Shown: positions 17,549 to 25,276, numbered from the stretch's first letter. The stretch: 34,089 bases of DNA from an uncultured Methylococcaceae bacterium (GCA_903859815.1 CAIOOA010000065.1:1-34089), one strand, 5' to 3'. Notes: a model not told the origin generated them from the sequence alone. Numbers and translations are program-made.

Positions 17549-17863
17549 ATGAGCATTCACCCTTTCCCACTCACATCAGAACATGCCCTGACTATCGTCA
17601 GACAGGCGGTCGAGTGTGGCAATGTCCTTATGCCAGACCCGCCGAACGGCGGTGAATGGTATCGGGTATTGACTAGGCGGCAAGTGGATTTATGCCTCAA
17701 AGAAGGCGACTTGGTTGAAGAACCGAGGGTTGACGAACACGGGCATATCCGTTGCGCCTTGGAAAGGTTTGGCGCTGGTCTGGTTGTGCGTGTGCGCGTC
17801 GCGTTGATGAAGCATGAAGACAGTTGGAGCATCGTCGTTATTGAAGTGGAGAACCGCCTATGA
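17549..17863 (+). CDS. DUF4258 protein, MqsR/RelE-like putative toxin
   Basis: A 104-aa protein with H-x-x-x-R near the N terminus (residues 11-19), then L-M-P-D-P-P, E-W-Y-R-V-L-T-R-R-Q-V and a C-terminal strand pair (V-V-R-V-R-V-A-L, then W-S-I-V-V-I-E-V-E). This pattern resembles small DUF4258/RelE-fold proteins that pair with a downstream HTH protein. Its stop overlaps the next start (ATGA at 17860-17863), so the two are coupled. A toxin role is inferred from fold resemblance and gene pairing; catalytic residues are not certain. Confidence 0.7.
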   Translation: MSIHPFPLTSEHALTIVRQAVECGNVLMPDPPNGGEWYRVLTRRQVDLCLKEGDLVEEPRVDEHGHIRCALERFGAGLVVRVRVALMKHEDSWSIVVIEVENRL

Positions 17864-18306
17864 ACCCTTACCATTACGTCCAGTGCGGATTGGATAACGT
17901 CTGGCTAGAAAACGGTTTCGACAGGGTTGAAACACCGTATGGGAAAACCGTAAAAATTGATTGTGCCGACAAGCTTGATGCCGCCATCGCAGAATGGCTC
18001 ACCCGGAAGCCTGCCCCTTTGTCCGGGCGGGAGTTCCGTTTCTTGCGCTTGCAGCTTGATTTGTCGCAAAAGCGCATTGGCGAATTGCTTGGGAAGGAGG
18101 CTCAAACCGTTGCCTTGTGGGAAAAGTCCGCTGCCGTAAACACTGATGTTGATTTCATGATGCGCCATATTTATCGGCAAACGGCGGTCAATTCTTCCCA
18201 GACCTATGTCGAGCTAGTGGACTATTTAAACGCACTAGACAGAACCGAGCATCAAGAAAAAATATCGTTTCACGAAACCAAAGATGGTTGGGAAAAGGCC
18301 GCATAA
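17860..18306 (+). CDS. HTH protein, MqsA-like putative antitoxin
   Basis: A 148-aa protein. The N terminus M-N-P-Y-H-Y-V-Q-C-G-L-D-N-V-W-L is typical of HTH proteins encoded after DUF4258-type genes. Residues ~60-90 (F-R-F-L-R-L-Q-L-D-L-S-Q-K-R-I-G-E-L-L-G, then Q-T-V-A-L-W-E-K) are an Xre-type helix-turn-helix. There is only one cysteine near the start, so it lacks the four-Cys zinc site of true MqsA. It likely neutralises the preceding protein and represses the pair. A hairpin terminator follows 20 nt later. Confidence 0.75.
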   Translation: MNPYHYVQCGLDNVWLENGFDRVETPYGKTVKIDCADKLDAAIAEWLTRKPAPLSGREFRFLRLQLDLSQKRIGELLGKEAQTVALWEKSAAVNTDVDFMMRHIYRQTAVNSSQTYVELVDYLNALDRTEHQEKISFHETKDGWEKAA

Positions 18307-18326
18307 AAATAAACATTACTCCCAAT

Positions 18327-18360
18327 AAACCCGGCATGGTCAGCCGGGTTTGTTGGATTT
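18327..18360 (+). terminator. Hairpin terminator after the DUF4258/HTH pair
   Basis: AAACCCGGC (18327-18335) and GCCGGGTTT (18343-18351) form a perfect 9-bp stem with a 7-nt loop, followed by a T-rich tail (GTTGGATTT). It lies 20 nt past the stop. Confidence 0.75.
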
Positions 18361-18377
18361 ACATGGCAACAGGGCGA

Positions 18378-18562
18378 GGCGAAAGGAACCCATCCCTTGG
18401 CGGTCTGGTTGCATGGTGATCGAAGCCACTAGCAAGGCCGGAACCTCGATCAAGCCGGACGGCAAGGGCGGAATTGGGCAGGGCTTAACCATCTGCCAAC
18501 ACACCGCCACCAAGCAAGGCACGGGCGACCGGCGCAAGCCTTCACGGTCTGGCAGAGCAAGC
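18378..18562 (+). repeat. R3: copy 3 of the island-specific repeat
   Basis: Shares GGTGATCGAAGCCAC, GGAACCTCGATCAAGCC and, with R1 only, CACGGGCGACCGGCGCAAGC followed by CTTCACGGTCTGGCAG. It lies just past the terminator of the DUF4258/HTH pair, so each TA pair in this stretch is bracketed by direct copies. Confidence 0.8.
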
Positions 18563-18851
18563 CGATTGTCAAAAATCAGCCTGTACGAAAAAGGGGTAGT
18601 TATCCACAGGCAAGAAAGCCAGCAACCACGCGGGTTTGATTGGGTGAAAATGGATGTACGTTAAACAGTCGTTTGGCGTATAGCCCGAATGCTAGGCTAT
18701 CAAACAAAACCATACCCTGAGACTTAGCAAACAATAGAAATCCCACAAAATAGCAGGGCTTTAAGTCTGACATGGCAAGACCACTTTAGAGCAATAATGC
18801 AAGTGAAACTTCCCCAAAAACCTCTAAAATAAGGGGAGACATTGCTTAAGC
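18563..18851 (+). other. Non-coding stretch inside the right end of the element
   Basis: No supported gene on either strand. A single TTATCCACA (18600-18608) matches a DnaA-box consensus but is isolated. The stretch becomes AT-rich toward the att site. Confidence 0.5.
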
Positions 18852-18871
18852 GGGGGCATATATGGGGGCAT
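18852..18871 (+). promoter_or_regulatory. Right-end GGGGGCAT pair (putative integrase arm sites)
   Basis: Two direct copies at 18852-18859 and 18864-18871, 12 bp apart, copy the motif clustered at 6516-6588. They lie ~57 bp inside the att copy, matching an arm-type site at the other end of the element. Confidence 0.65.
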
Positions 18872-18927
18872 CTTAAAATAACAAACTCATAATATTCATG
18901 TTTAACAATGCCATAAAAACATAATGT

Positions 18928-18967
18928 GACTCCCGTTCTCTCCGCCAACTGGCTTCCGACACATTCC
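18928..18967 (+). other. attR: duplicated tRNA-Sec 3' end
   Basis: GACTCCCGTTCTC-TCCGCC, then AACTGGCTTCCGACACA-TTCCA repeats 6405-6446 with one missing T and two substitutions. It marks the far end of a ~12.5-kb element. The missing T suggests that this copy is no longer under tRNA selection. Confidence 0.82.
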
Positions 18968-18992
18968 ACAAAACGAGCAAGAGGTAAACAAC

Positions 18993-19247
18993 ATGGCAAG
19001 CGTTGTAGAAAAAATAGTTGAGGCTGTCACGGACATGCCGGAACAGCAAGCGGCGGAAGTATTGGGCTTTGCGAGACACTTGAAGGCCAAGCAAAACGAG
19101 ACGGGTGTAGCCTTGCAAGAAACCGAGTTAAAACCTTTAACCCCGGAAGGACACGCGGCTTGGGTGGAACGCATGAGGGCAATCACCGCAGCCCAACCGA
19201 TGACTCAAACCACGGTGGAAGACATGCGGCATGAGGCGCGATATTGA
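18993..19247 (+). CDS. Second DUF2281-like antitoxin, without its PIN toxin
   Basis: An 84-aa protein starting M-A-S-V-V-E-K-I-V-E-A-V, whose first ~26 residues and 23-bp leader nearly copy the antitoxin at 7898. The C-terminal half (L-T-P-E-G-H-A-A-W-V-E-R-M) is different. No PIN gene follows; the next gene is HigB, 78 nt downstream. It may be an orphan antitoxin, or its toxin was replaced. The leader begins directly after attR. Confidence 0.7.
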   Translation: MASVVEKIVEAVTDMPEQQAAEVLGFARHLKAKQNETGVALQETELKPLTPEGHAAWVERMRAITAAQPMTQTTVEDMRHEARY

Positions 19248-19325
19248 TGCGCCTTTAGACAACAAATCGCATCACCCTTGTATATCGGTGCTTTACTATT
19301 CAGATAGCAACGCTATACTTTCATC

Positions 19326-19604
19326 ATGATTAAGTCATTCCGGCACAAAGGGCTAAAAGCCTTCTTCCAAACCGGCGACAAGTCCGGCATACAGGCACAC
19401 CATGAAACCCGCTTGCGCTTGCAATTGGCTAAACTGGATGCTGCACAAAGCCCGGATGACATGGACTTGCCCAATTGGAGGCTACACCCGCTCAAAGGAA
19501 GCTTGAAAGGCCATTGGGCTGTATGTGTTGACCGGAATTGGCGCATGACTTTCAAGTTTGAAGGGAATGATGCCGTGCTGACCGATTACCAAGATTACCA
19601 CTGA
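19326..19604 (+). CDS. higB: HigB-type RelE-family toxin
   Basis: A 92-aa protein with M-I-K-S-F-R-H-K-G-L-K-A-F-F, then P-N-W-R-L-H-P-L-K-G and W-A-V-C-V-D-R-N-W-R-M-T-F, the conserved blocks of HigB ribosome-dependent mRNA interferases. It is intact, full-length and followed by its antitoxin 12 nt later, in the toxin-first order normal for higBA. Confidence 0.9.
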   Translation: MIKSFRHKGLKAFFQTGDKSGIQAHHETRLRLQLAKLDAAQSPDDMDLPNWRLHPLKGSLKGHWAVCVDRNWRMTFKFEGNDAVLTDYQDYH

Positions 19605-19616
19605 GAGGCATTGAAC

Positions 19617-19907
19617 ATGGCGCACATGCACAACCCGCCACACCCCGGCGAAGTCTTAAAGGATGGGGTGTTCACCGGAACGGACATTTCCATCGTCGAA
19701 TTTTCCAAGCGGATTGGCGTTACCCGCGTGGCCTTGTCCCGTATCTTGAACGGCAAGGCTGCGATAAGCCCAGACATGGCCTTGCGGCTTGCCGATGCGC
19801 TAGGCGGGAGTGCCGAAAGCTGGCTGCACATGCAAGCTAATTATGATTTATGGAAGGAACGGCAAAAGCCGCGACCAGCGATTGAGCGGCTACCGATTCA
19901 CGGCTGA
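19617..19907 (+). CDS. higA: HigA antitoxin (Xre-family)
   Basis: A 96-aa protein from ATG 19617 (M-A-H-M-H-N-P-P-H-P-G-E-V-L), with GAGAGG upstream. The HigA signature H-P-G-E-x-L and the helix-turn-helix (F-S-K-R-I-G-V-T-R-V-A-L-S-R-I-L-N-G-K-A) are clear, followed by A-L-G-G-S-A-E-S-W-L. It binds HigB and represses the pair. Confidence 0.92.
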   Translation: MAHMHNPPHPGEVLKDGVFTGTDISIVEFSKRIGVTRVALSRILNGKAAISPDMALRLADALGGSAESWLHMQANYDLWKERQKPRPAIERLPIHG

Positions 19908-19943
19908 CCCAACTCCCGACTGGCGCTGCCACCGTTTTGGCGT

Positions 19944-19990
19944 GTACCGATAGACGACATTCAACCCGTGCCACGCCAGACAGGGCGAAT
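19944..19990 (+). repeat. Copy B of the ~47-bp intergenic repeat
   Basis: GGCGTGTACCGATAGAC, then CAACCCGTGCCA and GCCAGACAGGGCGAA, as at 8542-8588. Here it sits between higA and the RelB/RelE pair, ~46 nt before the antitoxin start. Confidence 0.75.
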
Positions 19991-20036
19991 GGCAACCCGA
20001 AAACCACACCACTGATAACCCGTTGGAGGTTTACCC

Positions 20037-20228
20037 ATGCAAACCGCAAGCTACATCGTGAACGAACAGGGCCAGAAAACCGGCGTGATATTGGACATGG
20101 CGAAATACCTCAAAATGCTTGAGGCAGTCGAGGAATTGGAAGCGATCAAGGCTTATGACAGCGCTAAAGCCGAGGGCGGGGAGGCAATCCCCTTTGACCT
20201 TGCCTTGGCAGAAATCGAGGGCCACTAA
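20037..20228 (+). CDS. RelB/Phd-like antitoxin
   Basis: A 63-aa protein with M-Q-T-A-S-Y-I-V-N-E-Q-G-Q-K-T-G-V-I-L-D-M, a strand-turn-strand start typical of small antitoxins that guard RelE-type toxins, then a helix with Y-L-K-M-L-E-A-V-E-E-L. TGGAGG precedes ATG. Its stop overlaps the toxin start by one base. It is intact, whereas the toxin is not. Confidence 0.8.
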   Translation: MQTASYIVNEQGQKTGVILDMAKYLKMLEAVEELEAIKAYDSAKAEGGEAIPFDLALAEIEGH

Positions 20229-20460
20229 TGGCCTATGCGCTCACCACCCTTAAACGCGCACAGAAGGAACTTGCCAGCCTACCTAAGGAAGATTATCAAC
20301 GGCTACGGGATGCCATTGTCACAAACTAGCCGACACCCCAAGGCCGGACGGCACATTGAAGATGACGGGCAGACCAGCATGGCGCATCCGCGTGGGCGAT
20401 TACCGCGTGATTTACGAAATTGACGACGACAAGGCCGTTGTCAGTGTCATTGTGTGCTAA
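20228..20460 (+). pseudogene. Frameshifted RelE-type toxin
   Basis: Starting at ATG 20228 it reads M-A-Y-A-L-T-T-L-K-R-A-Q-K-E-L-A-S-L-P-K, a normal RelE N terminus, then meets TAG at 20327-20329. The rest, L-A-D-T-P-R-P-D-G-T-L-K-M-T-G and W-R-I-R-V-G-D-Y-R-V-I-Y-E-I, continues in another frame to TAA 20458-20460. A small indel near 20319-20323 explains the shift. The catalytic region is therefore not made. Confidence 0.85.
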
Positions 20461-20596
20461 ATTGAATGCCGTAACTTCTCACGAAACGTTAGCGGCGGGG
20501 TTACAAACCCTGCTGCGCTTGGGAAATTACTTATCGGTAGAATTTAACTAAAACATCTTCTATAGTGGTCATTTTTCTTTCAACTGTAAAAAAATC

Positions 20597-23500
20597 ATGG
20601 ACTACGATTTATCCCGCCTTTCCACCCGTTCTTTTGAGCAACTTGTTCAAGCCTTGGCCTTAGCCGTTATTGGGCCGGGTATTGTTATATTTGGTGATGG
20701 ACCGGACGGCGGAAGGGAAGCCACGTTCAATGGGCGCATTAATTTCCCTAGCCCCACCGACCCTTGGGATGGGTATGGCGTGGTGCAAGCCAAGTTTCGA
20801 CAACGCCCCGAAGGGAGTGGCAAGGATGGCGATTGGGCCTTGACTGAATTGAAAAACGAAATGGAAAAATTTGCCGACGGGGAACGTAATCTACGCAAAC
20901 CCGATTATTACCTGTTCGTAACCAATGTTGTGCTGACCCCTGTAGCCGATGTCGGCAGCAAGGATAAGCTTACCAATTACTTAGAAGGGCAACAAAGCAA
21001 CTTAGGCTTGAAGGATTTCCGTATCTGGGATTACGATCAGTTGCGAGTTCTACTGGATGGGCAGACGGATGTCCGAACTGCCTACACGGCATGGATTACC
21101 TCAGGTGATGTTTTAGCTGAGGTTTTGAAAAACATGCAGCCTCGCCAACAGGATTTCCGGGCCGTGATGCGCAATTTCATGCAAAAGGAGTTATGCGCGA
21201 ACCAGTACGTCAATCTCAACCAAGCCGGTCACAGTACAAAAGAACGCATCCCCTTGGCTCAAGTCTTCGTCGATTTGCCTATGGGCGATCAGCAAAAATC
21301 GGATAGAGCCATTGCCATGTTGCAAGTTTTGGCGGCACAACGCCTTGACCCGCGTTCAAATGAACAAGAACCAGGGAAAACGCTATCGCCAGTTATGGAG
21401 TCAAAATCCCAAACGCCGGGGCGGGTGGTTTTCATTGGTGGGCCGGGACAAGGCAAAAGTACTTTGAGTCAATTTCTTTGCCAATTGCACCGAGTTGCGC
21501 TGCTCAAGCTAGAGGAACAAATCTTGTTAGAACCCGAGGCAAAAGAGGCATGCAAACTCATTTGCCAGCAATCTAAACATGAATCATTGGAACTGCCACA
21601 AGTCCCTCGTTTCCCAGTCCGTATAGAATTAAATCGTTTTGCTGCTTCTTTGGCTGATGGCAAGGCCAGTTCTTTATTTGATTTCTTGTTAAAGCGCATC
21701 AGACTAAGCACCGAGCGGGAACTATCCGCCGACGATTTGCGCGATTGGTTGGCGGCTTATCCGTGGTTGTTGGTCTTGGATGGTTTGGACGAAGTGCCGG
21801 CTTCATCCAACCGTAGCGAAGTCCTTACCTCCATACAAAATTTTCTGGTGGATGCACAAGGCTGTAATGCAGACTTAATGTTGGTTGCCACGACACGCCC
21901 ACAAGGATACAACGATGATTTCTCCCCCCAATATTATCGCCACACTCAGCTTCTGCCCTTGGATGTGCCTAGTGCCTTACATTATGCCAACCGCTTGGTT
22001 GAGCAACGCTGGGGCGGCGATACGGAGAAGGTCGAAAAGCTAATGCAGCGTCTCCAACGGGCCGGGGCGGAAGAGGCCACGGCTCGGCTAATGCAAAGCC
22101 CTTTGCAGGTTACCATCATGGCCTTGCTGGTCGAAACCATCGGTCAACCGCCTAGGGAACGCTGGCGTTTATTCAACGAATATTACCAAGTCATTTTCCG
22201 CCGTGAAAAAGAGCGCGACATCCCTGCCGCCGAACTGCTGAACAGCTACCATGCCGATATTGACGCCATCCACCAGCAAGTGGGTTTGCGACTGCAAGCC
22301 GATTCCGAACGGGCTGGCGGCACTGAAGCCCTGTTGCTTCATGATGAATTTGTCAAATTGGTAAATCAACGCTTGGACAATGAAGGCCACCAAGGTAAGG
22401 AAAAGGGGAGGCTGCAAAAGGCAATTATCAATGCAGCCTTGGAGCGTTTGGTCTTTCTGGTAGCCCCTGAAGCTGATAAGGTAGGCTTTGAAATCCGCTC
22501 CCTGCAAGAATTCATGGCGGCGCAATGCTTGATGAATGGCAGCGATGAAGACGTTAGGTGTCGTCTTCGTGCCATTGCCCCCGCCGCTCATTGGCGCAAT
22601 GTTTTCTTGTTTGCCGCCGGACGGTGTTTTCATGATAAACAACATTTGCGTGATAGTTTATATGCTCTTTGTGCTGAACTTAATGAAGGCGATGGTGTGG
22701 CATCGGGCGGAGAATTGGAAAAGGCAACCCTGACTGGTTCACGACTTGCCTTGGATCTATTGGAAGATGGCGCGTTAACTCGCCAACCGGCCCAATTAAA
22801 GACATATACCCGCCTAGCCATGCGCCTGTTGGAACTGCCACCCTGTCCCGAACAACTCCGCTTGGCGAAGATATACAGTGCAGATTTGGAGGTTTTATAT
22901 ATTGAGGAAATTAATAAAAGATTAACCGATGGAAAATCGGAACAGCGGCTTGGGGCTTGGCGAATGCTATTGCAATTGGTTCATCAGGATGTTACATGGG
23001 CGCAAAGCATGGCGGAAAACCATTGGCCTGCCGATGCGGAGGAAGCCATTCGGGTTATTAAATCAGCGGATGGTGTGGAGATTAACGATTGGATAGCTGG
23101 ACATTGGGCTACAGCTATAACTAAAGCTTTGCCAAATAGGAGCAATTTGAGACCAACTAATGAATGGAGTTCTAGAATTATTAGTAAAAATGCTAATGAT
23201 AAGCTCCCTGCTTGGTTTTATAACTTATTTCTAATAAATACAAATACAAAACATGATGTTAAGATTGAAAGCATTGATAGTAATTATTTAAATAGTTTAA
23301 ATTATATTTCGAATATTAATTGTCTTAAGGATTTTTCTTCATTGTCTACTTATGATATACGAAAGGAATGGATTTGGTTGGCGCAAGCAGTAAACTTTAC
23401 CGATACTTGTTCAAAAGAATATCTAGCCGAACTATTGCTAGAATTATCTACTTGGTCATTAGAAAATCGAAAGTCATTAGAAAGATTTATAGGATTTTAC

Positions 23501-24514
23501 TATAATCTTCCTTGGGTAATCCATGCTTGTCTTGTTACAGCTAAGGATAATAATAGTTTAAGTTATTTAGCTAATGCTGCTCTAACAGGTGCTATGGGAA
23601 ATATGGGAGATTGGAAGAAAGCAGAAGAACGATGGGATAAATATGGGATTACTATTTCTGACTTACTCTATAATCATGATTCTCAATTGCCCTTTGATAG
23701 AGAAATTGCCGAAAAGGGTTTTCCGTTTATTCTTACTGGCGCGCTCTTAACCTATTCTGAATCGAACTTTTCTATCGCTTTGCAGCTTTATGATCTATGG
23801 TGTCTACTCCCTGTATCTATAGCTAGAAAGCGGATTGCTGAACAGATTTTTTTTGTGATGACATGCGTGAATGAGACGAATGAGAAAGTTCATACTTTTA
23901 CTTCAACTATTTTTAAGGAACTAGCGATAGATACACAGGAGATTAATTTGAATTGGGAATTGTTGGAAACAATACCAGAAAATTTCTGGACAGAAGTCGA
24001 TGGCATTGAAGCTATCGAAATTCTAGGGAATAGCCCACAAATTCTATCCTATAAGACAAAACTTAAAACTAATGTTATTGAGAGACTTGAGTTTTTGATA
24101 TCGAGCTATCCTAACAAAGTCGGTTTACAGCGCTTATTGTCAATCGCATGTATTTTTGGACATAAACCTAAATGCTCAAACGCTATTATTTGTCTTGATA
24201 GATTCAGTATGCCCACACATCGTGCTGCTACTTTACTTATTAAGATCGCACAAGCGAATTGGCAAGAGGCTGAAGCCATCCAACTCGCCGAGATGTTGGG
24301 AGATTTAGGCGATATTAGCATTAAAACCATTGGCAATGCTTTGAGAATTATCGAAAAGCAGGAAATGACGGGGCGACCTGTCGAAACATTCCTGATTAAA
24401 CTCTATTCAACCCTTCCCTCTACCGCTTGGGAAACCCGTCGTGATATACTTCGGGTCATGCAGGAACAGCAACGGCGACGTTTGGGGAATACCGATAAAT
24501 TATTATCCAATTGA
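20597..24514 (+). CDS. NACHT-type STAND ATPase with nuclease-like N terminus
   Basis: A 1305-aa protein. Residues ~1-110 resemble a PD-(D/E)xK nuclease: D-G-P-D-G-G-R-E with Asp37, then V-V-Q-A-K-F with Gln64 and Lys66. Residues ~275-560 form a NACHT ATPase: Walker A G-G-P-G-Q-G-K-S-T at 281-289, Walker B L-L-V-L-D-G-L-D-E-V at 391-400, and a sensor-like V-A-T-T-R-P. The C terminus (~650-1305) is long, helical and unassigned. The effector-NACHT-sensor layout matches bacterial NLR-like anti-phage proteins, where the C terminus senses a phage product and the N terminus destroys DNA or RNA. Composition falls to AT-rich at about residues 760-1210 and recovers at the end. It stands alone, 136 nt after the TA remnants. 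Confidence 0.85.
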   Translation: MDYDLSRLSTRSFEQLVQALALAVIGPGIVIFGDGPDGGREATFNGRINFPSPTDPWDGYGVVQAKFRQRPEGSGKDGDWALTELKNEMEKFADGERNLRKPDYYLFVTNVVLTPVADVGSKDKLTNYLEGQQSNLGLKDFRIWDYDQLRVLLDGQTDVRTAYTAWITSGDVLAEVLKNMQPRQQDFRAVMRNFMQKELCANQYVNLNQAGHSTKERIPLAQVFVDLPMGDQQKSDRAIAMLQVLAAQRLDPRSNEQEPGKTLSPVMESKSQTPGRVVFIGGPGQGKSTLSQFLCQLHRVALLKLEEQILLEPEAKEACKLICQQSKHESLELPQVPRFPVRIELNRFAASLADGKASSLFDFLLKRIRLSTERELSADDLRDWLAAYPWLLVLDGLDEVPASSNRSEVLTSIQNFLVDAQGCNADLMLVATTRPQGYNDDFSPQYYRHTQLLPLDVPSALHYANRLVEQRWGGDTEKVEKLMQRLQRAGAEEATARLMQSPLQVTIMALLVETIGQPPRERWRLFNEYYQVIFRREKERDIPAAELLNSYHADIDAIHQQVGLRLQADSERAGGTEALLLHDEFVKLVNQRLDNEGHQGKEKGRLQKAIINAALERLVFLVAPEADKVGFEIRSLQEFMAAQCLMNGSDEDVRCRLRAIAPAAHWRNVFLFAAGRCFHDKQHLRDSLYALCAELNEGDGVASGGELEKATLTGSRLALDLLEDGALTRQPAQLKTYTRLAMRLLELPPCPEQLRLAKIYSADLEVLYIEEINKRLTDGKSEQRLGAWRMLLQLVHQDVTWAQSMAENHWPADAEEAIRVIKSADGVEINDWIAGHWATAITKALPNRSNLRPTNEWSSRIISKNANDKLPAWFYNLFLINTNTKHDVKIESIDSNYLNSLNYISNINCLKDFSSLSTYDIRKEWIWLAQAVNFTDTCSKEYLAELLLELSTWSLENRKSLERFIGFYYNLPWVIHACLVTAKDNNSLSYLANAALTGAMGNMGDWKKAEERWDKYGITISDLLYNHDSQLPFDREIAEKGFPFILTGALLTYSESNFSIALQLYDLWCLLPVSIARKRIAEQIFFVMTCVNETNEKVHTFTSTIFKELAIDTQEINLNWELLETIPENFWTEVDGIEAIEILGNSPQILSYKTKLKTNVIERLEFLISSYPNKVGLQRLLSIACIFGHKPKCSNAIICLDRFSMPTHRAATLLIKIAQANWQEAEAIQLAEMLGDLGDISIKTIGNALRIIEKQEMTGRPVETFLIKLYSTLPSTAWETRRDILRVMQEQQRRRLGNTDKLLSN

Positions 24515-24608
24515 CTGCCGAGTCACAATAAATAAAACCATATTGGTATTTTTGACATCGTTCCCACAAGTCTCCGTCACTACCATAAAGTCAACGTTCG
24601 TAGCGAGA

Positions 24609-24681
24609 TAGGATGTGCTGAGGAACGAAGCGCATCATTCTCGTGAATCGATTGATGCGCCTCCTTCGTCGGCACATCCTA
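24609..24681 (+). repeat. 73-bp palindromic element
   Basis: TAGGATGTGCTGAGGAACGA and its near inverse (ends in GGCACATCCTA) flank a short central spacer around 24640-24650, giving a ~29-bp imperfect stem. It looks like a REP/MITE-like intergenic element; no ORF is contained. Confidence 0.75.
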
Positions 24682-24700
24682 TGCGAGCTAGCAGCCAAGG

Positions 24701-24729
24701 GTGGGCAGACGGCACTATCGTCTGCCCAC
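24701..24729 (+). repeat. Perfect 11-bp-stem hairpin
   Basis: GTGGGCAGACG and CGTCTGCCCAC are perfectly inverted around a 7-nt loop. It lies between NACHT and the decayed FnIII gene; it may terminate convergent transcripts or belong to the adjacent repeat family. Confidence 0.7.
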
Positions 24730-24789
24730 TCGGAATCCGGCTATTCGGTGGGTAAGCAAAAAGACGCCTGCCCATCCTACATTTTCGAC

Positions 24790-25247
24790 TTAAACCATCA
24801 CCTCCACGCTATTGCTTTCGACGCCATCGCCTGCCTTGTTGGAGGCGATGACGCGGAATTCCAAGGTTTGGCCTCGGGGTTGGTCGGTCAGGATGATCTC
24901 GGTTTCAAATGAAGTTTTCACCAATATCCCTAGGCCGTCGGGCATGATGCGCCGTGTGGTAAATCGCCACTTTGCCACCGTCTTTAGGCGCTTTCCAATC
25001 CAGTTGGGGAATTGTCACCCTTGCGTAGGCATTCCAGTTCGGGGCTGCCCCGGTTTTTGCTGAGCGACCGGTTCGGCGAGTTGCGCCCATCCAACCAAAA
25101 TCCCATTTCCTTGGGGACCGTTTGTTCGGCATATTTCAAATCCAAGCGCATGGCATCGCCCGAATCAAAACAGTTTTTCCTGCTTACTGGCCTTTTTCTG
25201 CGGCTCTGCCGCCTATGAGGTTCGGGACAGGGATGTTCCGAATGCAT
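24790..25247 (-). pseudogene. Decayed fibronectin type III-domain gene
   Basis: On the minus strand, three frames must be joined to read a coherent protein: M-R-L-D-L-K-Y-A-E-Q-T-V-P-K-E-M-G-F-W near the start, then N-W-N-A-Y-A-R-V-T-I-P-Q-L-D-W-K-A-P-K-D-G-G-K, and finally Q-P-R-G-Q-T-L-E-F-R-V-I-A-S-N-K-A-G-D-G-V to the stop at 24790-24792. The last two stretches are a typical FnIII domain. At least two frameshifts lie at about 25040-25080 and 24950-25000. A fragment of a related gene end occurs at 16326-16373. Confidence 0.7.
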
Positions 25248-25276
25248 CCAGTCAATAATATTGTCCCCGTTCTCGC

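Noticed and set aside
18600-18608. TTATCCACA, a perfect DnaA-box consensus
   Set aside because: Single copy with no other boxes, AT-rich unwinding region or replication gene nearby, so it does not support an origin.
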